Source of the DNA: an uncultured Saprospiraceae bacterium
GTDB taxonomy: Bacteria > Bacteroidota > Bacteroidia > Chitinophagales > Saprospiraceae
Direction of reading: 5' to 3'
Assembly: GCA_937942435.1 (NCBI GenBank)
Contig: CALDEM010000025.1
Location: 1-61,246 of the forward strand
DNA length: 61,246 bases
Within the stretch, counting starts at the first letter, position 1. Each line of letters begins with the position of its first letter. Positions 17,149-26,354 of the stretch are shown in pieces. Position numbers and translations under genes: made by a program. The notes under the pieces were generated by a model. The model made no database searches, was not told the DNA's origin, and worked only from the letters and a program-made list of their open reading frames with translations.

Positions 17149-17868
17149 TTACAGCTTTTTTGATTCTATTATCGCTGAAAGTTCGTCACGATAGTTTTTG
17201 CCGATAGGTATCATCTTAGTCTGTCCTTTTTCAACTAACTCGACCATGTTGCCTTCGATCGCTTTCAACTTGTTAAGATTGAGTATGTATGATCTGTGTA
17301 TCCTCTGGAAGATGTCACTTGGCAACTTAACAACAAGACTCTTCATCGTCTGTAATGTAATCACTCTACCAGTCTCGGTTCTGATGATGACATAATCTTT
17401 AAGTCCTTCGATATATAAGATGTCTTTGTAGTACACCTTCATCATCTTCTTATCACTCTTCACAAAGAAGAAATCATCCTCAGAGTCGCTACTCATTGTT
17501 GCTGTCCGCTCTGATTTAAACTTGTCAATGGCTTTGTTGGACGCTTTCAAGAAACGCTCAAAGCTGATAGGTTTTAAAAGATAATCCAGTGCTTCGAGAT
17601 TAAACCCTTCAACGGCGTACTCGGCATACGCTGTTGTAAATATAGCTATAGGTGGATTGGACAATGATCTAAGGAACTCTACACCGGTTAGTTGTGGCAT
17701 CTGAATATCTAAAAACATAAGGTCAACCTCATGATCTCTAAGAGCTTGATTGGCTTCCATAGCGTTGCTGCACTTAGCCACGAGGTTAAGCTCTGGTATA
17801 TTGCTTATATGCGCTTCTAGTATCTCAAGTGCAAGCGGTTCATCATCGACGATTATAGTGTTGATCAT
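17149..17868 (-). CDS. LytTR-family response regulator
   Basis: A 239-residue regulator. Residues 1-120 are a receiver domain with the acidic pair D8/D9, phospho-acceptor D54 in MFLDIQMPQ, and a conserved T/Lys switch (FTTAYAEYAVEGF, DYLLKPISFERF). Residues about 135-235 are a LytTR DNA-binding domain (FFFVKSDKKMMKVYYKDILY, MKSLVVKLPSDIFQRIHRSY, NLNKLKAIEGN). It is cotranscribed with the LytS-type kinase upstream (4-base ATGA overlap). LytTR regulators bind direct repeats of about 9 bases upstream of target promoters; targets are unknown here. Confidence 0.95.
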   Translation of the reverse strand: MINTIIVDDEPLALEILEAHISNIPELNLVAKCSNAMEANQALRDHEVDLMFLDIQMPQLTGVEFLRSLSNPPIAIFTTAYAEYAVEGFNLEALDYLLKPISFERFLKASNKAIDKFKSERTATMSSDSEDDFFFVKSDKKMMKVYYKDILYIEGLKDYVIIRTETGRVITLQTMKSLVVKLPSDIFQRIHRSYILNLNKLKAIEGNMVELVEKGQTKMIPIGKNYRDELSAIIESKKL

Positions 17869-18959
17869 TTACTAGTGTTTGTTGATTTATTGATCTGTAG
17901 ATCTAAGTTTACTTGAAACTCTTTATCTGTCTTGTTTACTTCTAACTTATGTCTTTTCGGGTATAATATATTCAATCTTCGACGAACGTTAGTAAGTCCT
18001 ATACCACCTACCTTTTTTTCTTCTTTAGCGATGGTGATTTCTTCTTGTGGAAGACTGTTGATCACGTTGAGGTGAAGAGATTTGGTTTTTATATCGAGAT
18101 GGATCGATACATAACCAGATTTTAGTTCATGATCTATACCATGTTTGAAACTATTTTCAAGAAATGGGATGAACAATAGTGGTGCTATCTTATGACCTGC
18201 TGGATCTCCCTTGATGTTCATCTCTATCTTGAAGTTCTCTCCATGTCTGAGCTTTTCGAGGTCAAGGTAGTTCTCGATGTAGCTGATTTCTTGATCCAGT
18301 GATAGCATGCGCTCATTGCTTTCATAAAGCATATATCGCATCATGTCTGATAACTTCAGTACAATCTCAGGAGCGCGATCAGACTTTTTGAGTGTTAGCG
18401 CATATAAACTATTGAGTGTATTAAAGAAGAAGTGGGGATTGATCTGAGTCTTTAGATATTTTAGTTCTGAGGTAAGGTTCTGACGTTGCAGGTCCATTCG
18501 TTCTCTCTGATGCTCCATCCAATCATTGATGATCTTATAGATAGAAGAAGAGAATCCGACAAAGAAGGTACCTAAGAAGACTGCGCTGTTTCTGCTAAAA
18601 GTGAATTCTTCAGCTAAAGGGATATGCTTAGCCGAGAACAAAAAGTGATGAAGCAAAACTTCGATTGGTGTGGCGATTGCCACGAGAATGATCAATAACG
18701 AAAGATAGGTGAACAGTTTATTGAGCTTTAGATATCGAGGGAAGAGGTAGTAAAGGTTGACATATACGATGATGATATAGAATATGACCCTGATGGACTG
18801 ACGGACCATATTGGCCCCAAGGCTAACACTCTCAGGCCTATTGATAACCATGAAGAGAAAAAATATGACCCAAAAGAATATATGATAGAGAAGACCTTTC
18901 TGGACGCCTCTTTCGATCAACTCATAAAACTTGTGGTCGTTATCAGTGGTGATAAACAT
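17865..18959 (-). CDS. LytS-type sensor histidine kinase (His_kinase domain)
   Basis: A 364-residue inner-membrane kinase. Four hydrophobic segments lie at roughly residues 23-40, 55-74, 82-104 and 124-145, then a short coiled linker (MEHQRERMDLQRQNLTSELKYLK), and the phosphorylation motif QINPHFFFNTLNSLYAL with His176. The ATPase part has LEKLRHGENF, PLLFIPFLENSFKHG (N box) and VGGIGLTNVRRRLNIL (G box). There is no extracellular sensor domain, so the signal is probably sensed in the membrane. The stop overlaps the start of the LytTR regulator, and together they form a two-component system. Confidence 0.95.
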   Translation of the reverse strand: MFITTDNDHKFYELIERGVQKGLLYHIFFWVIFFLFMVINRPESVSLGANMVRQSIRVIFYIIIVYVNLYYLFPRYLKLNKLFTYLSLLIILVAIATPIEVLLHHFLFSAKHIPLAEEFTFSRNSAVFLGTFFVGFSSSIYKIINDWMEHQRERMDLQRQNLTSELKYLKTQINPHFFFNTLNSLYALTLKKSDRAPEIVLKLSDMMRYMLYESNERMLSLDQEISYIENYLDLEKLRHGENFKIEMNIKGDPAGHKIAPLLFIPFLENSFKHGIDHELKSGYVSIHLDIKTKSLHLNVINSLPQEEITIAKEEKKVGGIGLTNVRRRLNILYPKRHKLEVNKTDKEFQVNLDLQINKSTNTSK

Positions 18960-19121
18960 AGGGCTAAGCTAAGACCTATAATTAGATAGCTCTTTTATTT
19001 TAGGACAAATGTCGATTTTAACTCGATGAATTATGACAATCTCCTTTTCTTGCGCTCAGATAAACAAGTAGACGATTATAGCGTTTGATTTCTTTATCGC
19101 AATAGTTAGATTACAATATAT

Positions 19122-19718
19122 ATGGGTTATCAAAAAAAGGAGATTTATTCTGGGGCTGTAACAGAGTCGTTAAAGGAGAATTATACAGAAGTGTTGAAGT
19201 TGGTTAATGAGGACCCTGAACGTGAAGGTCTGTTGAAGACGCCTGAGCGAGCTGCTAAAGCTATGCAGTTTTTGACGCATGGCTATGACTTGAGTCCAGA
19301 GGAGATATTGAAAGGTGCTCTATTTCAAGAGGATTATAGTGAGATGGTCATCGTCAAGGACATTGAGGTGTACTCTCTTTGTGAGCATCACATCTTGCCC
19401 TTTTTTGGCAAGGCACATATCGCTTATATACCCAACGGATATGTAGTAGGATTAAGTAAGTTGCCAAGAGTTGTGGATGCATTTGCCAGAAGGCTACAAG
19501 TCCAAGAACGTCTTACGGATCAAATCCTTAATTGTATCCAAGATACGCTGAATCCGCTCGGAGTTGCTGTGGTTATCGAAGCAGCGCATATGTGCATGAT
19601 GATGCGAGGCGTACAGAAGCAAAATTCATCGACAACGACTTCCGCTTTCACTGGAGAATTTAGAAATGTGGAGACCAGAGGTGAATTTTTAAATCTCATA
19701 GGATCTCACTTAAGATAA
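19122..19718 (+). CDS. folE: GTP cyclohydrolase I
   Basis: A 198-residue enzyme that converts GTP to 7,8-dihydroneopterin triphosphate, the first step of tetrahydrofolate (and possibly pterin cofactor) synthesis. Motifs: [17 protein letters not shown] (31-47), [20 protein letters not shown] (85-104) with zinc Cys87 and His90, [20 protein letters not shown] and [11 protein letters not shown] with the second zinc Cys158. It starts 163 bases from the divergent kinase gene and is followed after 7 bases by fabD, so folE-fabD-yqgE look like one operon. A pterin-dependent aromatic hydroxylase lies at 50730-51452 and could use a related cofactor. Confidence 0.97.
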   Translation: MGYQKKEIYSGAVTESLKENYTEVLKLVNEDPEREGLLKTPERAAKAMQFLTHGYDLSPEEILKGALFQEDYSEMVIVKDIEVYSLCEHHILPFFGKAHIAYIPNGYVVGLSKLPRVVDAFARRLQVQERLTDQILNCIQDTLNPLGVAVVIEAAHMCMMMRGVQKQNSSTTTSAFTGEFRNVETRGEFLNLIGSHLR

Positions 19719-19725
19719 CTAAAGG

Positions 19726-20613
19726 ATGAAGACGGCATTACTATTTCCAGGACAAGCGGCACAATTTGTAGGTATGGGTGCTAAGATCTCAGCGAGCTCC
19801 GAGACTGCTCAAACTATGATGACTCATGCTGATAATATCTTAGGCTATAAGCTCAGTGAGATCATGGCAGAAGGGCCAGCAGAAAAATTGACTGAGACCA
19901 TTTATACACAGCCTGCGGTCTATGTGCATAGCATGTTAGTCTATGAGCAGCTCAAAGGATCCGCAGAACCCACAGCAGTAGCTGGTCATTCTTTAGGAGA
20001 GATCACAGCTTGTGTAGCTGCTGGCGTTATGACGTTTGAGGATGGGCTCTTGTTGGTTCGCAAAAGAGCAGAAGCGATGCAAAGTGCATGCGAACTTAAT
20101 CCTAGTACGATGGCGGCTGTCTTGGGTATGGATGATGCGAAAGTAGAAGAAATATGCGCGGGTATCGATGATGTTGTGCCTGCTAACTATAACTGCCCTG
20201 GACAACTTGTTATATCAGGATCAAAAGAAGGGATCACCAAGGCCATAGAAAAATGTAAAGAAGCTGGCGCTAAAAGAGCGTTGGAGATAGCTGTAGGCGG
20301 TGCCTTTCATAGTCCATATATGCAGCCCGCAATGGATGACTTTAAAGAAGCAATATTATCTGTTGAGATGAAAGATGCATCTATACCTGTTTATCAGAAT
20401 GTGGATACAAAACCACATACAGCAGCAGGTGAGATAAGAGAGAACCTGATCAGTCAAGTGATCAGTCCAGTCAGGTGGACTGGTTCTATCAATCGCATGA
20501 TCACAGATGGTATAGAAAACTTTATAGAAGTAGGGGGTAAGGGAAAAATCTTACTCGGTATGCTTCGTAAAATATCAAGAGAAGTAGGTTCAGAACTTTG
20601 GCAAGAAGAATGA
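19726..20613 (+). CDS. fabD: Malonyl-CoA:ACP transacylase
   Basis: A 295-residue enzyme that loads malonyl groups on acyl carrier protein for fatty acid synthesis. LLFPGQAAQFVGMG opens the protein, the nucleophile is Ser89 in AGHSLGE, the carboxylate-binding Arg is in VRKRAEAMQ, and His195 is in GGAFHSPYM. C-terminal VSPVRWT-type motif appears as SPVRWTGSINRMI. Length is normal. Usual fab neighbours (fabH, fabG, acpP) are absent; instead it is between folE and yqgE, overlapping yqgE by 4 bases. Confidence 0.96.
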   Translation: MKTALLFPGQAAQFVGMGAKISASSETAQTMMTHADNILGYKLSEIMAEGPAEKLTETIYTQPAVYVHSMLVYEQLKGSAEPTAVAGHSLGEITACVAAGVMTFEDGLLLVRKRAEAMQSACELNPSTMAAVLGMDDAKVEEICAGIDDVVPANYNCPGQLVISGSKEGITKAIEKCKEAGAKRALEIAVGGAFHSPYMQPAMDDFKEAILSVEMKDASIPVYQNVDTKPHTAAGEIRENLISQVISPVRWTGSINRMITDGIENFIEVGGKGKILLGMLRKISREVGSELWQEE

Positions 20614-21170
20614 ATAGAACACCTATCCGTAAAGGGCAAGTCTTATTAGCGGAGCCTTATATGATGGACCCTCACTTCAAGAGGGCGGTTATACTCATCA
20701 CAGAACACACGCAAGCAGAAGGGACAGTTGGTTTTATCCTCAATAAACCGATTAAAGTCATGATGAATGATTTAATCCATGATTTTCCTGAGATAGAGTC
20801 CACTGTTTACTTTGGGGGGCCTGTTGCCAAAGAAACACTCCATTATATACATGACGTAGGAGACATCTTAGATGACAGTGTAAAGATTGGTCCAGGTATA
20901 TACTGGGGAGGGGATTTTGAAAAACTCAAGTTTTTAATCGGATCTAAGTTGGTTCAGCCTCAGAATATTAAGTTCTTTCTGGGTTACAGTGGCTGGTCTC
21001 CTGATCAATTAAAAGATGAGATGGACTATGGCTCATGGGTCAAGGCGCACATGGATATAAACTATGCCTTTAAGACAAAGCACAGCGAGCTGTGGGGACA
21101 AGTGATGAAAAATAAGGGAGGAAATTTTAAAGTGATAGGAGGGATGCCGGATAGTGCCTTTCTTAATTAA
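20610..21170 (+). CDS. YqgE/AlgH family protein
   Basis: A 186-residue protein of the YqgE/AlgH (DUF179) family. KGQVLLAEPYMMDPHFKRAV opens it, followed by LITEHTQAEGTVGFILNKP, VYFGGPVAKETLHYIHD, GIYWGGDFEKLK and FFLGYSGWSPDQL, all family hallmarks. The ATG at 20610 overlaps the fabD stop as ATGA, which decides the start over the TTG-type start at 20598. The biochemical role of the family is not established; it is conserved in Bacteroidota and proteobacteria. Confidence 0.93.
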   Translation: MNRTPIRKGQVLLAEPYMMDPHFKRAVILITEHTQAEGTVGFILNKPIKVMMNDLIHDFPEIESTVYFGGPVAKETLHYIHDVGDILDDSVKIGPGIYWGGDFEKLKFLIGSKLVQPQNIKFFLGYSGWSPDQLKDEMDYGSWVKAHMDINYAFKTKHSELWGQVMKNKGGNFKVIGGMPDSAFLN

Positions 21171-21514
21171 AAGACATCTCAAGGGCGAAGATCTTTGTTA
21201 ATAAGCTGATACTCTTTAAGTTAAACATCTCTTGGAGAGGAAATGATAGATTGATCTATGCCCGAAGATCAGGTTTATAAGTAGAATGAATAAATGAGTA
21301 GCATTTAAGGATGGCTTTGGATATTAGATGGGTGAGATTGAGCATTGGATGAGAGCAAACTGAAGATCTAATTTACGTCCTCAAGCAAGTCTAGGAAAAA
21401 GAAGACACATGATGATTTTATTTATGTATTAATCTCGGTAAAAAGCCGCATGTTTCGTGAAGAAGTGTATATTTGTTCCTGTTAAAACGATCAAACGTAC
21501 CAAAGATATACTTG

Positions 21515-21533
21515 GGACTTTAAAGTCCTTTTT
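21515..21533 (+). terminator. Terminator-like perfect palindrome with T5
   Basis: GGACTTTAAAGTCC (21515-21528) is a perfect 14-base palindrome followed directly by five T. In RNA the stem would be about 5 bp with a tight loop. It is weak alone but well placed for intrinsic termination on the plus strand. Confidence 0.5.
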
Positions 21534-21572
21534 ATGACTTAGACTAAAGTTGGATACTTATCCTTAAGAATG

Positions 21573-21594
21573 GCCCTCCTTACAAAGGGCTTTT
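21573..21594 (+). terminator. Intrinsic terminator candidate
   Basis: GCCCT (21573-21577) pairs with AGGGC (21586-21590) across an 8-base loop and is followed by TTTT. It may act with the palindrome 40 bases upstream. Confidence 0.5.
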
Positions 21595-21740
21595 CTTATG
21601 CCCGAGACGCTCGTTTTTTTCTGCATTCGCAAAATAGTTTAACCCTTAATCATCTCTTCCTACAAGTTTCTAATAGGCAATCCTCGTAAGAGAAGATAAG
21701 TCTGATTAGAAAGACGATATGTCCTCATTTTTTGAAGATC

Positions 21741-23234
21741 TTACTTCTTCTTAAACTCATAACCATACAGGCTAAAAGAGATCTCTCCACTAGCATCTCG
21801 ATCAAAGTCAACAAGATCGCCGGTGTCTTGCTTGTACTCTTCGATCTTCCCCATATAAGTGTTGTAATGCCAGTGAGACAGCGTAATATGTCGATCCTGG
21901 CGGCAGTTGATCCTAAGTATGTCCGACATCTCAATTATTAAGTCACCTAAGAAGTCATTGGTATAGACTCCTTGAAGCTCGTCTATAGATATATCGGCAG
22001 GAGCGTTAGCTACTCGTTCGGTAGACCTGCGCTTTCTTCTTTTTTTACTCGTAACCGCAAAGCCATCATAGATACTCTTTATGTCTGTACTCCAGTCTCG
22101 ATCTCCAAGTCCTAATATGTGATCAAAGACTTTGTACATGAGTGCATGTCTTACCTCAGCACTTTCTAAGTTGACCATGACGTACACGCCTAAGTTGTGG
22201 TCGGGGACTAGTCCTATGATTGCACCTGATCCATTAAGACTTCCTGTATGAAACTGTACATACTCACCCTTGTAATCATGCAAAAACCAGCCTAGGCTAT
22301 AGGCAGTGAAGTGCGGCTTTGTTAATTGGGCTGTAGGGTAGAAGCTTGATTTTGGGATGATAATGTGAGGACTGTGCAGGATCTCAAAATTCTCTTTGCT
22401 GATCAATCTTTGACCGTCAACCACTGCGGTGTCTAAAACGAACTTCATCCACTTCTGTATATCTGCTGAAGAAGACCAAGCTGACCCTGCTGAACCAATG
22501 CTATCGGCATTAGAATCTATGATCTGTATAATGTCGTCGTCTGACTTATAATGAGGCGTAGCTCTATTCTTATTTTTAAAAGCACAAGATCTTAATGCAC
22601 AAGTGCTATCCATGCCTAAGGGTTGATATATACGTTTATGAATAAACGCTGACCACTCCTGACCACTTACTTCTTCTATGATCAACCCAGCAGTCGCATA
22701 CATGATGTTCTGATAAGTATATCCTCCTCTGAGACTATAACTCAATGGCTTTTTAGAGATTCTCCTGACTATCTCTTCTGTGCTATAATCCCATAGCGTC
22801 CAGAGCATGTCTGTATTGCCAAGTCCGCTATTATGTGTAAACAGGTCTTTAACTGTTAGTTCTCTAGTGACATAAGGATCATGTAGTTGGAACCAAGGAA
22901 GGTGGGTGGTGACTCGATCTGTCCAGTTCACTTTGCCCTCGTCTACTAACAAGGCCATAGCCGCAGCTGTCATAGCCTTTGTAGTAGAACCTAACATGAA
23001 CAACGTGTTTTCGTCTACGACTGCTCCACTCTCTACAGAGGCTACTCCATATCCCTTAGAAAGAAGTGTGACGCCATCCTTTACAATAGTGACCGTCATG
23101 CCAGGTACTTGCCATTGTTGTCTTGAAGACTCGATGTATCGATCTAATTCTTCTAATTGGGAAGAGATATCTTGTGACCAAGAATATATTGTCAAAAAAG
23201 AGAACAGCGCAATCAATACATATCTTACCATCAT
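21741..23234 (-). CDS. Secreted serine hydrolase, class C beta-lactamase fold
   Basis: A 497-residue exported hydrolase of the beta-lactamase/EstB/D-aminopeptidase family. Signal peptide VRYVLIALFSFLTIYSWSQD. The S-x-x-K nucleophile motif is GSTTKAMTA (Ser83-Lys86), the Y-x-N motif is YTYQNIMYA (Tyr174), and FHTGSLNGSGAI replaces the usual KTG triad (HTG). After residue ~390 comes a beta-rich C-terminal domain (LQGVYTNDFLGDLIIEMSD) like the DUF3471-type domain of such hydrolases. The family includes esterases and peptidases, so true beta-lactam hydrolysis is not implied. Start: ATG 23234 or the next ATG at 23231. Confidence 0.9.
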   Translation of the reverse strand: MMVRYVLIALFSFLTIYSWSQDISSQLEELDRYIESSRQQWQVPGMTVTIVKDGVTLLSKGYGVASVESGAVVDENTLFMLGSTTKAMTAAAMALLVDEGKVNWTDRVTTHLPWFQLHDPYVTRELTVKDLFTHNSGLGNTDMLWTLWDYSTEEIVRRISKKPLSYSLRGGYTYQNIMYATAGLIIEEVSGQEWSAFIHKRIYQPLGMDSTCALRSCAFKNKNRATPHYKSDDDIIQIIDSNADSIGSAGSAWSSSADIQKWMKFVLDTAVVDGQRLISKENFEILHSPHIIIPKSSFYPTAQLTKPHFTAYSLGWFLHDYKGEYVQFHTGSLNGSGAIIGLVPDHNLGVYVMVNLESAEVRHALMYKVFDHILGLGDRDWSTDIKSIYDGFAVTSKKRRKRRSTERVANAPADISIDELQGVYTNDFLGDLIIEMSDILRINCRQDRHITLSHWHYNTYMGKIEEYKQDTGDLVDFDRDASGEISFSLYGYEFKKK

Positions 23235-23336
23235 ATCTTATATTGTCATTGAGATATATCTTATACCTTGTAAATATAAGTTTTGATATACGGATATATC
23301 GTACAATCAAAGTTTACTAACTAATGAGAAGAAGTG

Positions 23337-23990
23337 ATGACTAGATTTATATTATTCTTAATCGTATTGCTTTCGTGTTATACAGGGACGAGCCAGGATC
23401 CACTTCGATTTCAAGAAGAAGTAGAAGGTATCATCTCAAGTAGAGAGGTGAGCATGGAAGAAGATGTCTATCTATTTACAGGAAGTAGTAGTGTTAGATT
23501 TTGGAAAACGCTGTCAGCAGACTTTTCAAAATATAATGTCGTCAACACAGGTTTTGGTGGATCTACTTTTCCAGATCTGATTCATTATCAGGATGAATTG
23601 ATCTTTAGATATAATCCGAAGAAGATATTTATTTACGAAGGTGACAATGACATCTTCATAGAGCATACGCCTATGATGGTCCTTAAGAATGCTCAAAAGT
23701 TAGCGGCAACAATCAAGCAACGTCTACCTGAGAGCACGATATATTTTATAGCTGCCAAGCCGAGTGTAGCAAGATGGGAGCTGCGCGAAAACTATAAAGA
23801 GTTTAATTACTCGCTACAATCTTGGGCCTCTTTTCAAGATGGTATTGAGTTTATCGATGTTTGGACACCGATGTGTGATGGTCAAGGAGAAGTAATGAAA
23901 GATCTCTTTATCATGGATAATCTGCACATGAATAATAAAGGATATGAGATATGGGCAAGGGTAGTAGCCCCTTTTGTATCAGGAGAGTAG
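23337..23990 (+). CDS. Secreted SGNH/GDSL-type hydrolase
   Basis: A 217-residue exported esterase-like protein starting at ATG 23337. Signal peptide TRFILFLIVLLSCYTGTSQ. The block I serine is in YLFTGSSSVRFWKTL (Ser51), the block II Gly in NTGFGGSTFPDLI, block III is YEGDNDIF (Asn), and the block V Asp/His pair is in DNLHMNNKGYEIW. This is the SGNH order, and the family includes acetyl-xylan and phospholipid esterases. It is divergent from the serine hydrolase at 21741-23234 with only about 100 bases between, so they may share regulation. Confidence 0.9.
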   Translation: MTRFILFLIVLLSCYTGTSQDPLRFQEEVEGIISSREVSMEEDVYLFTGSSSVRFWKTLSADFSKYNVVNTGFGGSTFPDLIHYQDELIFRYNPKKIFIYEGDNDIFIEHTPMMVLKNAQKLAATIKQRLPESTIYFIAAKPSVARWELRENYKEFNYSLQSWASFQDGIEFIDVWTPMCDGQGEVMKDLFIMDNLHMNNKGYEIWARVVAPFVSGE

Positions 23991-24231
23991 GATCTCAAAT
24001 CTTCCGAAGTATGAGCTCTGAAAAAAAACTTCATATAAATTAGTTTTAGAGCTAATATGTTTTAAATTTCCGTAGAATTTGGCTTTATGCTGAGTTGATT
24101 GCACATCAATCATCAAAAATAAATCCCTAAAAATAGGGAGGTGTTTAAAAGAAAAGGTTTGTTAATTGTTTTCAATTATAGATTAGCTGTCCTTAATTAA
24201 ACATTGAATGATAAACTCATAAAAAATAAAG

Positions 24232-24531
24232 ATGAGTAAACCCCGAGTTGTTAAAGACTATGAGAAATTAGAAACTGAAATCAAAGAGCAAGTCAAACTC
24301 AACTTTCAAAATGGTTTTGACAAGCACCTTATTACTTTTAAAAATCACAAGAACAAGTTTGTAAGTGCTTTGCCATTTGAAACAGAAGATCGATATTTTC
24401 TGATCAGGATGAGTCAAGAGTTAGCCCGTAAGATTATAAAAGAGGATGAAGATTATGATGAGCTAGGTCATATGAAAACTGAGATTAGAGCTGCCTATAC
24501 GGACAAGTATAAGGTAGTAGAAAAGGGATAA
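24232..24531 (+). CDS. Conserved-looking hypothetical protein, 99 residues
   Basis: A cytoplasmic, charged protein (VKDYEKLETEIKEQVKLNF, then FDKHLITFKNHKNKFVSALP and YFLIRMSQELARKIIKEDED). It looks like a compact alpha/beta domain and has the codon and composition style of real genes here. No family name can be assigned. A preceding gap of 240 bases contains an isolated hairpin at 24124-24139. It converges on the phosphoesterase gene with 27 bases between. Confidence 0.75.
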   Translation: MSKPRVVKDYEKLETEIKEQVKLNFQNGFDKHLITFKNHKNKFVSALPFETEDRYFLIRMSQELARKIIKEDEDYDELGHMKTEIRAAYTDKYKVVEKG

Positions 24532-24558
24532 TACAACTACTTATATCGTTACAATCAA

Positions 24559-25071
24559 TCAAAGCTTAACACTTCCCCGCGACCCCAGATCTATCGCCTT
24601 TAGATCTTTTATCTCGCCATCTATAATGTCAAACTTGAGTAAGGTTCTAAACTTGTGAAAACCCTTATACCCGCATGCGCCGGGATTCATATGTAAGAGA
24701 TTGTTTTCTTTATCTCTCATAACTTTTAGAATGTGAGAGTGTCCACAAATGTAAAGCCCTGGTTTTTCTTCTTTTATGATCTTGAGCGGATTTTTATAAT
24801 ATCGCCCTGGGTAGCCACCGATATGGGTCATGAAGACCTTTAAGCCTTCAATCTCCCAGATCAGATCTTTTTTATAATTAACTCTTAGTTCTCCACCGTC
24901 GATGTTGCCCCAGACCATTCTAACGGGAGGGCCTACCGCTTCTATAGCATCAGCTGTAGCCAGATCTCCGATATCACCACCATGCCAGATCTCATCACAG
25001 TCTTTGATGTGCTTAATCACATCAGCTCCAAGGTAGCTATGGGTATCTGAGATAAGACCGATGGTCATCAC
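24559..25071 (-). CDS. YfcE/MJ0936-type metallophosphoesterase
   Basis: A 170-residue calcineurin-like phosphoesterase. All metal motifs are present: GLISDTHSYLG (Asp9, His11), HGGDIGDL, VWGNIDGG, MTHIGGYPG and CGHSHI. The small size matches the YfcE family of phosphodiesterases, whose natural substrates are generally unknown. It lies 41 bases downstream of the acyl-CoA dehydrogenase on the same strand and could be the last gene of that operon. Confidence 0.93.
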   Translation of the reverse strand: MMTIGLISDTHSYLGADVIKHIKDCDEIWHGGDIGDLATADAIEAVGPPVRMVWGNIDGGELRVNYKKDLIWEIEGLKVFMTHIGGYPGRYYKNPLKIIKEEKPGLYICGHSHILKVMRDKENNLLHMNPGACGYKGFHKFRTLLKFDIIDGEIKDLKAIDLGSRGSVKL

Positions 25072-25112
25072 TTCTTTATTAAACTTTATAATGCTGTAAT
25101 AGCGACATATGT

Positions 25113-26327
25113 CTAGCTAACAACTTGTTTGACAGTGTTACGGCCTAACTGATGCATGTGCACTTCATCAGGTCCATCTGCCAATCTAATTGTTCTTGCA
25201 TAAGTGAAATAACCTGCTAATGGAGTGTCACCACTTACACCCATACCTCCATGTGCTTGGATCGCTCTATCGATTACTTTACACGCCATCTTAGGTGCAA
25301 CGATCTTGATCATAGCGATGAGATCTTTTGCGCCGGCAGAACCTGTTTTATCGATCTTGTCCGCAGCTGACAATGTCAGTAGTCTTGCTTGCTCTATATC
25401 ACATCTTGACTTAGCGATGTCTTGTCTTATGCTACTAAAGTCTTTGATATATCTACCAAATGCTTCTCTCTCATTAACTCGCTTGCACATCAACTCTAAC
25501 GATCGCTCAGCACAGCCGATCAGACGCATACAGTGATGGATACGACCTGGTCCTAGTCTACCTTGTGCAATCTCAAATCCTCTTCCTTCTCCCAATAGAA
25601 GATTAGCAGCAGGTACTCGGACATTACTCAAGTCTATCTCACAATGCCCGTAAGGAGAGTCCACATGACCAAACACAGATAACGGCCTCATCACATTGAT
25701 ACCTGGCGTGTCAGCCGGCACTACAATCATACTTTGTTGCACATGTCTGGGGGCAGATGGATCTGTCTTACCCATAACGATGTACACGTTACATCTAGGG
25801 TGCATCGCTCCAGATGACCACCACTTGCGACCATTGATGACATACTCATCACCATCTCTTACGATGGATGTCTCTATGTTAGTAGCATCAGAAGAAGCTA
25901 CTCGAGGTTCAGTCATTAAGAAGGCAGATCTGATCTCACCATTCATCAATGGTTTCAACCATTTATCTTTTAGTTTATCTGTGCCATATTTGGCAAATAC
26001 TTCCATATTGCCAGTATCTGGAGCAGCACAATTAAAGATCTCAGACGACCAAGGTAACTTACCCATCTCTTGAGCAAGGGGGGCATACTCAAGATTAGTC
26101 AGACCTGGACTTAAGTCTCCATATGCTCTAGGCAAGAAGAGATTCCAAAGACCTTCAGCGCGTGCAAGCTTTTTCCATTCTTCCATTTTTGGATGCTCCT
26201 TCCACAAGTTTTCGTGTTGCTCAAAGTAGTGTTGTACTTCTTTCTCAATTGGATAAAGGTGCTTATCCATGAAGTTTTTCAACTTGTCTTGTAATTCTAT
26301 CGCCTTGTCTGTGAAATCAAAATTCAT
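25113..26327 (-). CDS. Acyl-CoA dehydrogenase, ACAD10/11-like
   Basis: A 404-residue flavoprotein. Visible: [40 protein letters not shown] (substrate/FAD loop), [34 protein letters not shown] and the C-terminal [16 protein letters not shown]. The position of the catalytic Glu of medium-chain enzymes is an Asp here (Asp384 in L-A-D-G-P), as in the ACAD10/ACAD11 and related bacterial group. Those enzymes act on 4-hydroxyacyl-CoA after phosphorylation by a kinase domain; a matching APH-type kinase is encoded at 30122-31189. It is third in a minus-strand operon after the hydrolase and DUF2855 genes (gaps 2 and 27 bases). Confidence 0.92.
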   Translation of the reverse strand: MNFDFTDKAIELQDKLKNFMDKHLYPIEKEVQHYFEQHENLWKEHPKMEEWKKLARAEGLWNLFLPRAYGDLSPGLTNLEYAPLAQEMGKLPWSSEIFNCAAPDTGNMEVFAKYGTDKLKDKWLKPLMNGEIRSAFLMTEPRVASSDATNIETSIVRDGDEYVINGRKWWSSGAMHPRCNVYIVMGKTDPSAPRHVQQSMIVVPADTPGINVMRPLSVFGHVDSPYGHCEIDLSNVRVPAANLLLGEGRGFEIAQGRLGPGRIHHCMRLIGCAERSLELMCKRVNEREAFGRYIKDFSSIRQDIAKSRCDIEQARLLTLSAADKIDKTGSAGAKDLIAMIKIVAPKMACKVIDRAIQAHGGMGVSGDTPLAGYFTYARTIRLADGPDEVHMHQLGRNTVKQVVS

Positions 26328-26354
26328 ATAGTTGTTTTAATAGCTATTCAATAT

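Larger units (their letters stand above)
21171..21740. other. 570-base intergenic region with two terminator-like hairpins
   Basis: Lies between the convergent yqgE and serine hydrolase genes. No convincing coding frame. Two forward hairpins with T-runs are found at 21515-21533 and 21573-21594, about 345 and 400 bases past yqgE. Such a long distance leaves room for a small transcript of its own; nothing in the sequence identifies it. Confidence 0.5.

Noticed and set aside
21741..23234. Annotation as beta-lactamase
   Set aside because: Has the serine hydrolase fold motifs but HTG instead of KTG and an extra C-terminal domain, typical of esterase/peptidase members.
24124..24139. Perfect hairpin TCCCTA-AAAA-TAGGGA after the SGNH hydrolase gene
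   Set aside because: No T-run follows and it lies 134 bases from the stop, so a terminator cannot be claimed.
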